From: Clostridiales bacterium
GTDB taxonomy: Bacteria > Bacillota > Clostridia > Oscillospirales > Oscillospiraceae
DNA: 64,000 bases
NCBI GenBank assembly: GCA_004557735.1
Contig: SFFV01000008.1
Location: 1-64,000 of the forward strand
Reading direction: 5' to 3'
Positions 49,699-56,621 of this stretch are shown here, piece by piece. Made by a program: the position numbers and the translations under genes. The stretch's first letter is position 1; every line of letters starts with the position of its first letter. The notes under the pieces were generated by a model, which saw nothing but the letters and a program-made list of their open reading frames with translations, did not search any database and was not told the origin of the DNA.

Positions 49699-50475
49699 AT
49701 GGAAAACCATCGCTTTTATCTTTCAACGATCTCTGCCGACGCCGCCGATACCGCGCGGCGGTACGGACTTGGGCTGGAGATCGCGGAATACTGCACCGCC
49801 TATAATATGGACGGGCATTTTCCGGAAACGGACGCGGCGGTACGCGAAAAGCTTGCGGGGATCGCGCGAGTAACGCTGCACGCGCCGTTCAACGAGCTTT
49901 TTCCCTGCGCCATCGACCCGCGCGCGAGAGCGCTCGCCGCCGACCGCTTCCGCGAGGCGACCGCCCTCGCAAAGCGCTACGGCGCGGAGAAGGTCGTTAT
50001 CCACGGCGGATATAACCCCCAAATATACTTTCCCTGCTGGTATACGGAGCAGTCGGCCCTTTTCTGGAAGGACTTTCTGCGCGAGGACCCGGGCGTGGAC
50101 ATCGTTCTCGAAAATGTGCTCGAGGAAGAGCCGGAGTATCTGCTGGACATCGTCCGCGCGGCGGATCATCCGCGTCTGGGACTCTGCCTCGACGTCGGCC
50201 ACGCGAACGCCTATTCCGCCGTTCCGGCGATCGAATGGCTCAGGCGCCTCGCGCCGTATCTCCGGCATTTTCATCTGCACAACAACAACGGCTCGTTCGA
50301 TGCCCACGCCCCGCTCGGTGAGGGCGGCATCCCGATGAAAGATTTTTTACAAAGTGCGCTCGTGCTCTGCCCGGCGGCGACCTTCGCGCTGGAACTGCCG
50401 GAGAATACCGCGGGCGGCGCGCGCTGGCTCACAGAAAACGGATTTATCATCAGGGAGACAAAAGCATGGCAATAA
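49699..50475 (+). CDS. Sugar phosphate isomerase/epimerase-like TIM-barrel protein
   Basis: The 258-residue protein has the AP-endonuclease-2/xylose-isomerase-like barrel: VTLHAPFNEL, VVIHGGYNP, IVLENVLEEEPEYLLDIV, LCLDVGHANAY, FHLHNNNGSFDAH and FALELPEN. These supply the usual metal-binding Glu, Asp and His residues. The substrate is unknown. ACAGGAGAAAA precedes the ATG. It overlaps cobT by 10 bp, so it heads the cobalamin operon; a link to cobalamin biosynthesis is suggested by position only. Confidence 0.82.
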   Translation: MENHRFYLSTISADAADTARRYGLGLEIAEYCTAYNMDGHFPETDAAVREKLAGIARVTLHAPFNELFPCAIDPRARALAADRFREATALAKRYGAEKVVIHGGYNPQIYFPCWYTEQSALFWKDFLREDPGVDIVLENVLEEEPEYLLDIVRAADHPRLGLCLDVGHANAYSAVPAIEWLRRLAPYLRHFHLHNNNGSFDAHAPLGEGGIPMKDFLQSALVLCPAATFALELPENTAGGARWLTENGFIIRETKAWQ

Positions 50476-51554
50476 GGGATTGGACAGACAGGATAACGCC
50501 GCCGGATGCCGCGGCGATGGAAGAGGCGCGCCGCCGTCAGGCGCAGCTTGCCAAGCCTCCCGGCAGTCTCGGGCGGCTCGAGGAGCTTTCCGTGCAGCTC
50601 GCCGGCATCACCGGGCGCGTGCATAACACAATCGAAAAAAAGCATCTTCTCGTGTTTGCCGCCGACAACGGCGTCGTAGACGAGGGAGTGTCGAGCGCGC
50701 CGCGCTCCGTGACGCTCTCGCAGACGGTCAATCTCACGCGCGGCAAGACCGGCGCGGCGACGCTCTGCAGGCATTTCGGCTGCGCGATCACCGTCTGTGA
50801 CGTCGGCGTCGCGGCGGATATCCGCGAAAAGGCGGTGCTCAACCGCAAGATCGCCTACGGCACAGGGAACATTGCCCGCGGCAGCGCCATGACGCGCGAA
50901 GAGTGCGAGCGCGCGGTTCTTACCGGCATTGAGCTTGCCGCGCAAACGGACGCGGACGTGCTCGGCGTCGGAGAGATGGGCATCGGCAACACGACGACGT
51001 CCTCCGCCGTGCTCGCGGTACTGCTGGGCGCGGACGTGGAGGCCGTGACGGGCCGCGGCGGCGGCGTAACGGACGAGGCGTTCGCAAAGAAAAAGGCCGT
51101 TATTCAAAAAGCCGTCGAGATCAACGCGCCGGACAAAACCGATCCGCTCGACGTACTCGCCAAGGTCGGCGGCTTTGATCTCGCCGCCATGTGCGGCGCG
51201 TTTCTCGGCGCGGCGGCAACGCGCCGCCCGGTCGTGATCGACGGGCTCATCTCGGCCGTGGCGGCGCTTTGCGCCTGCCGGATCTGCCCGGAGGTGCGCG
51301 CATATCTTGTGCCGAGCCACGCGTCCTTTGAGATCGGCTACAAGCTCGCCATGGACGAAATGCGCCTGGAACCGATGCTGCTGCTCGGCATGCGTCTCGG
51401 CGAGGGGAGCGGCTGTCCGCTCGCCTTCGAGGTGCTGGACGCCGCCTGCGCCGTGATCAACGACATGGCGACGTTTGACGAGGCCGGCATCGACGACGGC
51501 TATCTCGACGAGATCCGCGAGGGGGATAAATTCACCGTGGAGGGCGCGCGATGA
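50466..51554 (+). CDS. cobT: Nicotinate-nucleotide--dimethylbenzimidazole phosphoribosyltransferase
   Basis: The 362-residue protein matches CobT: LAKPPGSLGRLEELS, VFAADNGVVDEGVS, VGEMGIGNTTTSSAVLAVLLG, VGGFDLAAMCGAFLGAA, VIDGLISAVAAL and the late GEGSGCPLAFEVLDAA. It forms alpha-ribazole phosphate, the lower ligand of cobalamin, from nicotinate mononucleotide and a base. The start overlaps the isomerase gene and its end overlaps cobU by 4 bp. Confidence 0.95.
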   Translation: MAIRDWTDRITPPDAAAMEEARRRQAQLAKPPGSLGRLEELSVQLAGITGRVHNTIEKKHLLVFAADNGVVDEGVSSAPRSVTLSQTVNLTRGKTGAATLCRHFGCAITVCDVGVAADIREKAVLNRKIAYGTGNIARGSAMTREECERAVLTGIELAAQTDADVLGVGEMGIGNTTTSSAVLAVLLGADVEAVTGRGGGVTDEAFAKKKAVIQKAVEINAPDKTDPLDVLAKVGGFDLAAMCGAFLGAAATRRPVVIDGLISAVAALCACRICPEVRAYLVPSHASFEIGYKLAMDEMRLEPMLLLGMRLGEGSGCPLAFEVLDAACAVINDMATFDEAGIDDGYLDEIREGDKFTVEGAR

Positions 51555-52096
51555 AAGCATTTATCTCCGGCGGCGCGAAAAACGGAAAAACGACGCTCGG
51601 ACAGGATCTCGCCGTGTATCTCGCAGCGGGCGGGACGCATTACTATGTCGCCACCATGATCTCCGCCGATGCCGAGGATGACGAGCGTATCCGCCGCCAC
51701 ATTGCCGACCGCGCGGGGCTTGGCTTTGAAACGATCGAGTGTCCGCGGCACATCCTCTCGTGTCTGGATACCGCCGACAGGAACGGCGTATTCCTGCTTG
51801 ACAGCGTTACGGCGCTGCTGCAAAACGAGATCTTTCCGCCCGGGAAAAACTACGCGCCCGATCTTCCGGCGGCGGAGCGGTGCATGCGGGAGCTGCTGAA
51901 ATTTGTCCGCTCGGTGCGCAGCGCCGTGCTCGTGAGCGACTATATTTTCTCGGACGCCGGAGAGTACGACCCCATGACCGAACGCTACCGCCGCGCTCTC
52001 GCCGGGATCGACCGGATGCTCGCGCGCGAGTGCGATACGGTCGTGGAGCTTGCCGCCGGGCGGCGCATCGTCCATAAGGGGGTGCTCCCGTTTTGA
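51551..52096 (+). CDS. cobU: Adenosylcobinamide kinase/guanylyltransferase (CobU)
   Basis: The 181-residue protein has CobU length, the P-loop GGAKNGKTT, YYVATMISADAEDDERIRRH with the candidate guanylylated His, FLLDSVTALLQNE and VLVSDYIFSD. The usual G-x-V-P...R-x-x-RD-x-x-GR-x-NQ segment is replaced by AGEYDPMTERYRRALAGIDRML, so the C-terminal part is diverged. It should phosphorylate adenosylcobinamide and transfer GMP. The start overlaps cobT and its end overlaps cobS. Confidence 0.82.
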   Translation: MKAFISGGAKNGKTTLGQDLAVYLAAGGTHYYVATMISADAEDDERIRRHIADRAGLGFETIECPRHILSCLDTADRNGVFLLDSVTALLQNEIFPPGKNYAPDLPAAERCMRELLKFVRSVRSAVLVSDYIFSDAGEYDPMTERYRRALAGIDRMLARECDTVVELAAGRRIVHKGVLPF

Positions 52097-52833
52097 AACG
52101 ATATCTCCACGCTCTGGCCATGTGCCGGAGCATGTTCTGCGCGATCCCGTGCCTTTGGCGTATATGGGACGAGGAGGCGCGTGAAAAAATGCTTCTGTTC
52201 CTGCCCGCCGTCGGGCTGGAGATCGGGGCGATCTGGGCGCTTCTTGCGTGGCTCTGCCGGCATCTGGCGCTCCCGGCGCCCGTAGCCGGCGTCGCGCTTG
52301 GAGCGTATCCGTTTGTCGTGACGGGCTTCATTCATCTTGACGGGTTCATGGATGTGACCGACGCCGTGCGCTCCTGCCGCGATCTTGCCCGGCGGCGCGA
52401 GATTTTAAAGGACTCGCATGTCGGCAGCTTTGCCGTCATCGGCGCCGTGCTGCTCGCGCTGGGCCAGACGGCTCTTTTCGCCTCGGCGAAGGAGACGTCG
52501 GGGCTTTGGACGCTCCTGCTGCTCCCGGCGGTCAGCCGGTGCGGCTCGGCGCTCGCCGTAACGGCGCTGCGCCCGATGTCCACGAGCCAGTACGCCGCAC
52601 AGAAAAAGCCGAAATCGCACATCGCCGTTCTCTGTGCGCAGCTCGCGGTATATCTCGCGGCGGGTTTTCTTGCCGGGTGGAAAACCGGCCTGGCGCTCTG
52701 CGGCTGCCTCGCCGGGTATGCGCTCGCGCTTTGCAAAGCGTTCCGCTCGCTCGGCGGCATGAACGGCGATATTTCCGGCTACTCCCTGACGCTCGCCGAG
52801 CTTTGCGGCGCGGCGCTCTGGGCGCTTATCTGA
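52093..52833 (+). CDS. cobS: Adenosylcobinamide-GDP ribazoletransferase (CobS)
   Basis: The 246-residue polytopic protein has CobS features: about seven helices and the active segment GFIHLDGFMDVTDAVRSC, then REILKDSHVGSFAVIG and ALRPMSTSQYA. It joins adenosylcobinamide-GDP to alpha-ribazole (phosphate) in the membrane. The start is TTG at 52093, overlapping the cobU stop, so translation is coupled. An SSGG-like upstream site is weak. Confidence 0.88.
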   Translation: MKRYLHALAMCRSMFCAIPCLWRIWDEEAREKMLLFLPAVGLEIGAIWALLAWLCRHLALPAPVAGVALGAYPFVVTGFIHLDGFMDVTDAVRSCRDLARRREILKDSHVGSFAVIGAVLLALGQTALFASAKETSGLWTLLLLPAVSRCGSALAVTALRPMSTSQYAAQKKPKSHIAVLCAQLAVYLAAGFLAGWKTGLALCGCLAGYALALCKAFRSLGGMNGDISGYSLTLAELCGAALWALI

Positions 52834-52851
52834 AAGAAAAGGAGCAGCGTT

Positions 52852-53226
52852 ATGGTTTTTATTTTCGGCGGAGCCTATCAGGGTAAGACCGATTTTGCCA
52901 GGCAAGCCTTCTCTCTCGCGGAGGGAGATATCTTTTCCTGCTCCGGCACGGAGATCGATTTCTCCCGCCGGTGTGTGGATAATATCGAGAACTTCACGCT
53001 TGCCTGTACCCATGCGGGGATCGACCCGGTCGAATATTTCCGTGCGCACCGCGGCGAGTGGGAAAAGTGCATCCTTATCTGCCGGGACATGTTCTGCGGC
53101 GTTGTGCCGATGGGCGCGGAAACGCGCGCGTGGCGGCAGGATACCGGCCGGCTCACGCAGTATTTAAGCCGCGAGGCGGAGCGCGTGAGCCGTATTTTCT
53201 GCGGTCTGGAGCAGCGGCTGAAATGA
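52852..53226 (+). CDS. Short CobU-like protein (124 aa)
   Basis: The 124-residue protein has a P-loop, GGAYQGKTD, and a C-terminal CVVP-like segment FCGVVPMGAETRAWRQDTGRLTQYLS. This matches the conserved CobU G-x-V-P...R-x-x-RD-x-x-GR-x-NQ-x-L region. It lacks the middle CobU part with the His that accepts GMP. It is thus the mirror image of the diverged CobU encoded upstream. It may be a kinase-only partner; this is inference. GGAGCAGCG precedes the ATG. It overlaps cobC by 4 bp. Confidence 0.75.
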   Translation: MVFIFGGAYQGKTDFARQAFSLAEGDIFSCSGTEIDFSRRCVDNIENFTLACTHAGIDPVEYFRAHRGEWEKCILICRDMFCGVVPMGAETRAWRQDTGRLTQYLSREAERVSRIFCGLEQRLK

Positions 53227-53792
53227 AGATCATCCTGCTGCGCCATGGGCTGACCGAGGCGAACGAGAAGCATCTCTACTGCGGCAGCACCGACCTTCCG
53301 CTCTCTCCGGCGGGACGTGCCGCGCTGCGGCGTCTGGAGATGCCCGCGCCGGGCACGCGGTTTATTACAAGCGGCATGCGCCGCTGCAACGAAACGCTCG
53401 AAGCGCTCTTCGGCGCAGTGGCCTATGAGACCGAGCCGGACTTCCGCGAGATCGATTTCGGCGATTTTGAAATGAAGGGCTATGAAACGCTTCGAAACGA
53501 CAGCGCCTATCGGGCGTGGCTCACCGGCGACAACGAGAAAAACACGCCGCCGCACGGCGAGAGCGGGGAGGAGATGACAAGGCGCGTCCTGGCCGCCTTT
53601 GCGCGCGTGACGGAGGACGGGCGCGACGCCGTAATCGTGACGCACGGCGGCGTGATCGCAGCGATCATGGCGCGCCTTTTCCCGGAGGGGAAAAGCCGCT
53701 ATGAGTGGCAAAGCCCGAACGGCGGCGGATATGTGATCGAAAACGGGGAATATACGCCGATTTCTCCGTGCGGATCTGTGAAAAGCCGTTGA
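53223..53792 (+). CDS. cobC: Histidine phosphatase family protein, probable alpha-ribazole phosphatase
   Basis: The 189-residue protein starts MKIILLRHGLTEANEKHLYCG, with the RHG motif whose His is phosphorylated. It also has SGMRRCNETLEALF, FREIDFGDFEMKGYETL and VTHGGVIAAIMA with the second His. In this operon it most likely removes the 5' phosphate of alpha-ribazole phosphate or of cobalamin phosphate. The start overlaps the preceding gene (ATGA). The promoter of the next gene begins inside its 3' end. Confidence 0.87.
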   Translation: MKIILLRHGLTEANEKHLYCGSTDLPLSPAGRAALRRLEMPAPGTRFITSGMRRCNETLEALFGAVAYETEPDFREIDFGDFEMKGYETLRNDSAYRAWLTGDNEKNTPPHGESGEEMTRRVLAAFARVTEDGRDAVIVTHGGVIAAIMARLFPEGKSRYEWQSPNGGGYVIENGEYTPISPCGSVKSR

Positions 53793-53817
53793 AAGCACGG
53801 CGCTGTGCCTGTATAAT
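53789..53817 (+). promoter_or_regulatory. Promoter of the phosphopantetheinyl transferase, near-leaderless
   Basis: TTGAAA (53789-53794) and TATAAT (53812-53817) are 17 bp apart. The ATG lies 10 bases after the -10 box, so the mRNA would begin 0-4 bases before it, without a ribosome binding site. Confidence 0.75.
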
Positions 53818-53826
53818 AAAGCTGCT

Positions 53827-54426
53827 ATGAATGTTTATGTGCTGGACATCGCGCCGCTGCGCGGCCGCGAGAAGGAAGCGCTCGCGCTTCTTTCGGAAGA
53901 GCGGCGCGAAAAGGCGCTTCGCATCCGGAGAGAGGAAGCGCGGCTGCGGAGCATCGGCGCTTCGCTGCTGCTGCGCGCTGCGGGGCTCGCCCCGCCGTTT
54001 TCCTATGGCGAATACGGAAAGCCGTACATCTCCGGCGGGCCGTTTTTTTCGCTTACGCACAGCGCGGGGATCGCCGCGCTTGCCGTGTGCGGCGATCCCG
54101 TGGGGCTGGACGCGGAAACGGTCGCGCCCGTGCGCCGCGCCGCGGCGCGCGTGCTCACAAGCGAAGAGCGGGAGTATATGGAAGCCGACCCGGAGCGGCG
54201 GTTTGCCTGTCTCTGGACGCGCAAGGAGGCCGCGCTCAAATGCACCGGCGCGGGGCTGTCGCAGCCGATGAACGCCTTCTCCGTGCTGGGGGATACGGCG
54301 TCGCCGGGGGGAGAGCCGCTCTCGCTTTGCACCGTGGAATACGGGGACTATATGCTGTCAATGGCGGTCGCGGCGCATTCGGCGGTATTTGTGCCGCAGC
54401 GCGTCGACGCCTTGGCGCTTCTGTAG
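53827..54426 (+). CDS. 4'-Phosphopantetheinyl transferase, Sfp type
   Basis: The 199-residue protein has Sfp motifs in order: YGEYGKPYI, FFSLTHSAGIAALAV, VGLDAETVAPV with the Mg-binding Asp/Glu, and CLWTRKEAALKCTGAGL. It transfers phosphopantetheine from CoA to a carrier protein such as ACP or a peptidyl carrier. No carrier or synthetase gene is nearby. The start is fixed by the very close promoter. The next gene follows 12 bp downstream. Confidence 0.9.
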   Translation: MNVYVLDIAPLRGREKEALALLSEERREKALRIRREEARLRSIGASLLLRAAGLAPPFSYGEYGKPYISGGPFFSLTHSAGIAALAVCGDPVGLDAETVAPVRRAAARVLTSEEREYMEADPERRFACLWTRKEAALKCTGAGLSQPMNAFSVLGDTASPGGEPLSLCTVEYGDYMLSMAVAAHSAVFVPQRVDALALL

Positions 54427-54438
54427 GGAGGATACGCT

Positions 54439-55302
54439 ATGGAACTGAGAGAAACCGGAAAACCCGGCGCGGCAGCCGTGCTGCTCTGGCCGGACGACGG
54501 CTTGGACGCCGCCGTATTCGCCCCGGTCGTGCGCGCGCTGGAAAAATCCTGCCGCGTGCTCGTTCCCGGGTTCGCGCCGGAGGAACCGCCGGCCGCGCGC
54601 GTCGCCGCAGTGGAAAACGCTCTGCTTTCCCGGTACGACGGACGCATCTGGGGCGCTTACGGGCTGCGCGGCGGCGGAAGCGCGATCCTATCGCTTCTTT
54701 CGCGCGGAACCGTGCGCGTGCGCACATGCGTTGTCGAAGGGGCGGTGGATGTCCCGGCGCAGGGGCTGCGGGAGTTTTCCGGCACGCTCTTCCACTGGAA
54801 GGGCAGCAGGGACAAGGGCGCGGGAAAATCGTGGGAGGCGCTGCATAAGGCGTTCCCGGCGCTGCGCTCGCTTACGCTGCGAAAACTCAAGGCAGGGCAG
54901 AACGTCGTATCCATCCGGCCGGATATTATGGCAAAACGGCTTTTGAAAGCCTTCGGCAGCGCAGGCATAGTCCGCGTGTGCACGCGCGTTCCGCACAGCG
55001 CCTCGCGCGTCTGGCGGCTGCTCAACCGCCGTCCGGCGGGAAAGGCGATCGGACGGCTCCGGACGATGCAGCCGCTCCGCCGCACCGACGAGGACCGTAC
55101 CCAGATCATTGAAGGCGCGGCAAAGTGGATCCCGCTCTGGAGCCACATGACCCGCGTGGAGCCCTGCGGCGAGTACGGCGCGGCGTGCGTCGATCAGGTG
55201 GAGATCTCCGCCGGAAAGCTTACGCCGGTCGTGATGCGCATTGCGGAAATCTATCTGAAAGCGGTACAGAAGAGCAGAAACCGCCAAATGAGAAAAGAGT
55301 GA
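54439..55302 (+). CDS. Two-part protein: degenerate alpha/beta-hydrolase-like N-terminus and SRPBCC-like C-terminus
   Basis: The 287-residue protein begins with an alpha/beta-hydrolase-like pattern (VLLWPDDGLDAAVFAPVVRAL, VLVPGFAPEE). Where the nucleophile elbow is expected it reads YGLRGGGSAIL, so the Ser position seems replaced. The second half (about 175-287) looks like an SRPBCC/START-like domain: VCTRVPHSASRVWRLL, then AAKWIPLWSHMTRVEP and VDQVEISAGKLTPVVMRIAEIY. The pairing is unusual and both calls are tentative. AGGGAGGATA precedes the ATG. It is co-transcribed with the Sfp-type gene and ended by a terminator. Confidence 0.6.
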   Translation: MELRETGKPGAAAVLLWPDDGLDAAVFAPVVRALEKSCRVLVPGFAPEEPPAARVAAVENALLSRYDGRIWGAYGLRGGGSAILSLLSRGTVRVRTCVVEGAVDVPAQGLREFSGTLFHWKGSRDKGAGKSWEALHKAFPALRSLTLRKLKAGQNVVSIRPDIMAKRLLKAFGSAGIVRVCTRVPHSASRVWRLLNRRPAGKAIGRLRTMQPLRRTDEDRTQIIEGAAKWIPLWSHMTRVEPCGEYGAACVDQVEISAGKLTPVVMRIAEIYLKAVQKSRNRQMRKE

Positions 55303-55310
55303 CGGATTAT

Positions 55311-55349
55311 AAAAAAATCGGAAACAGATGCACTGTTTCCGATTTTTTT
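55311..55349 (+). terminator. Rho-independent terminator
   Basis: AAATCGGAAACAG pairs with CTGTTTCCGATTT around ATGCA, ending in TTTTTTT. Confidence 0.9.
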
Positions 55350-55371
55350 GCGAAATTTGTTCATTTACCTA

Positions 55372-55400
55372 TTGAATGTTCGGCTCTTGTGGATTATAAT
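55372..55400 (+). promoter_or_regulatory. Promoter of the TetR gene
   Basis: TTGAAT (55372-55377) and TATAAT (55395-55400) are 17 bp apart. Confidence 0.8.
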
Positions 55401-55447
55401 CTTCGGTGTACGATAAAAAACAGACCTATAGAGGAGGAACCGGATAG

Positions 55448-56026
55448 ATGGCAGAACGGGAAACCGAAGACCGTCGGGTACGGAAAACAAAAAAACAGCT
55501 TCGCGGCGCTCTCACGTCGCTGCTTCTCGAAAAGGACATCAGCCGCGTCACGGTGCGTGACGTGGCCGATCTTGCGGATGTGAACCGCGGCACGTTCTAC
55601 GCGCACTACAGCGATGTGTACGATCTTCTTCACCAGCTCGAGGACGATCTTCTGCGCCGTCTGGACGATGTCGGCAGCCGCCACAACGCCCGCCAGTCGG
55701 ACGGGAAAACGTTCCGGTATCTGACCGACCTTTTCACACTCGCGAGCGAGTATTCGGACATTTTCTACACGCTTTACTGCCGCAGCGGAGATTCCGAATT
55801 TCAGGACAAGATCTTCAATAAGCTCAAGTACCAGTACCTTTATGAGTTCCTGTCCATTTTCGGCGGGAGCGAATCCGAAAAGCTGGACTACTGCGCCTCA
55901 TTCATTGTGGCCGGCATGTGCACGCTTGTAAAGGTATGGATCGAAAACGGCATGCGCGAAACGCCGGAGGAGATGGCGCGTCTCGGCGGCGCGTTCGTGA
56001 TGCACGGCGTTGAAATGCTCCAGTAA
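55448..56026 (+). CDS. TetR family transcriptional regulator
   Basis: The 192-residue protein has an N-terminal HTH (TKKQLRGALTSLLLEKDISRVTVRDVADLADVNRGTFYAHYSDVYDLL split over residues 14-60). The helical ligand domain resembles the DhaS/TetR_C_8 type common in Firmicutes. GAGGAGGAACC precedes the ATG. The following gene encodes a small membrane protein 7 bp downstream, possibly its target or partner. Ligand and operator are unknown. Confidence 0.88.
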   Translation: MAERETEDRRVRKTKKQLRGALTSLLLEKDISRVTVRDVADLADVNRGTFYAHYSDVYDLLHQLEDDLLRRLDDVGSRHNARQSDGKTFRYLTDLFTLASEYSDIFYTLYCRSGDSEFQDKIFNKLKYQYLYEFLSIFGGSESEKLDYCASFIVAGMCTLVKVWIENGMRETPEEMARLGGAFVMHGVEMLQ

Positions 56027-56033
56027 TCTGGGC

Positions 56034-56312
56034 ATGGCACACATTCTGGAAGCGGGCATGCTCGTCTGCTTCGGGCTTTCATGGCCGTTCAATATTGCAA
56101 AGTCCCTTCGCTCCCGCACGGCGAAGGGGAAAAGCGTTGCGTTTGAGGTGCTTATCATTACGGGCTATCTCTGCGGACTGGCCGGGAAATTCATTCTCGG
56201 CGATCTGAGCTATGTGGTGGTTTTCTACATCGCCGACATTCTCATGGTCGCGACCGACCTCGTCCTGACGCTCCGCAACCGCCGTCTCGACCGCGAGCGG
56301 GACGGAGTATAA
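56034..56312 (+). CDS. Small PQ-loop/SemiSWEET-like membrane protein
   Basis: The 92-residue protein has three predicted helices (about 5-22, 35-55, 60-80) and the segment CFGLSWPFNIAKSLRSRTAKGKSVAF. It has the size and three-helix layout of SemiSWEET-type half transporters, with SW-P-x-N in place of a clear PQ. Function is unknown. The ATG at 56034 has only a weak site (TCTGGG), and coupling to the TetR gene 7 bp upstream is likely. Confidence 0.65.
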   Translation: MAHILEAGMLVCFGLSWPFNIAKSLRSRTAKGKSVAFEVLIITGYLCGLAGKFILGDLSYVVVFYIADILMVATDLVLTLRNRRLDRERDGV

Positions 56313-56515
56313 TAAGCCGGAATTACCGGCTGAGCTGATGGTATGCTCAGTCCCATAAGAGCATAAGGCACCTATTCCTTAAGGCGTATAAAAGGATCGC
56401 CAAGTATATCACGATTACAGGCTGTTCCTGCGGGGGCAGCTTTAATACAGGAAAAAGGGTCTGCTGCACAAAGTACGACGGTCTCTTTTCTGAAAAAGCT
56501 CTTGAAGCACGTCTC
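56313..56515. other. Unexplained AT-richer intergenic stretch, candidate structured RNA or decayed sequence
   Basis: About 200 bp without a recognisable gene. It begins with a GCCGG/CCGGC hairpin (56317-56331) and then TATGCTC/GAGCATA (56342-56364), a GGCG/CGCC stem around 56383-56402 and further small stems. Base composition is visibly less GC-rich than the neighbours. No in-frame start supports a coding gene, and it does not match tmRNA, SRP RNA, RNase P RNA or a riboswitch I know. Confidence 0.4.
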
Positions 56516-56518
56516 CTT

Positions 56519-56574
56519 TTTTACAATCATTTTACGAAACTGCGGTAACGGATTTTACTGCGCGGCAGTATGCT
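56519..56574 (+). promoter_or_regulatory. Pho-box-like repeats and promoter of pstS
   Basis: TTTTAC occurs at 56519-56524, 56530-56535 and 56553-56558, spaced 11 and 23 bp, with GGTAAC between. TATGCT (56569-56574) is a plausible -10 box. Spacing and -10 sequence mirror those at 34940-35013. Confidence 0.6.
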
Positions 56575-56621
56575 TACGTCGTACCGAAGGGTAAAATGTG
56601 AACTGAAAAAGGAGAATACTT

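Noticed and set aside
49521..49699. Possible cobalamin riboswitch upstream of the cobT operon
   Set aside because: The leader downstream of the TATAAT box is about 70 bases and shows no B12-box-like sequence.
56333..56557. Open frame with several cysteines before pstS
   Set aside because: It has no start codon or ribosome site and ends inside the Pho-box-like array, so coding is unlikely.
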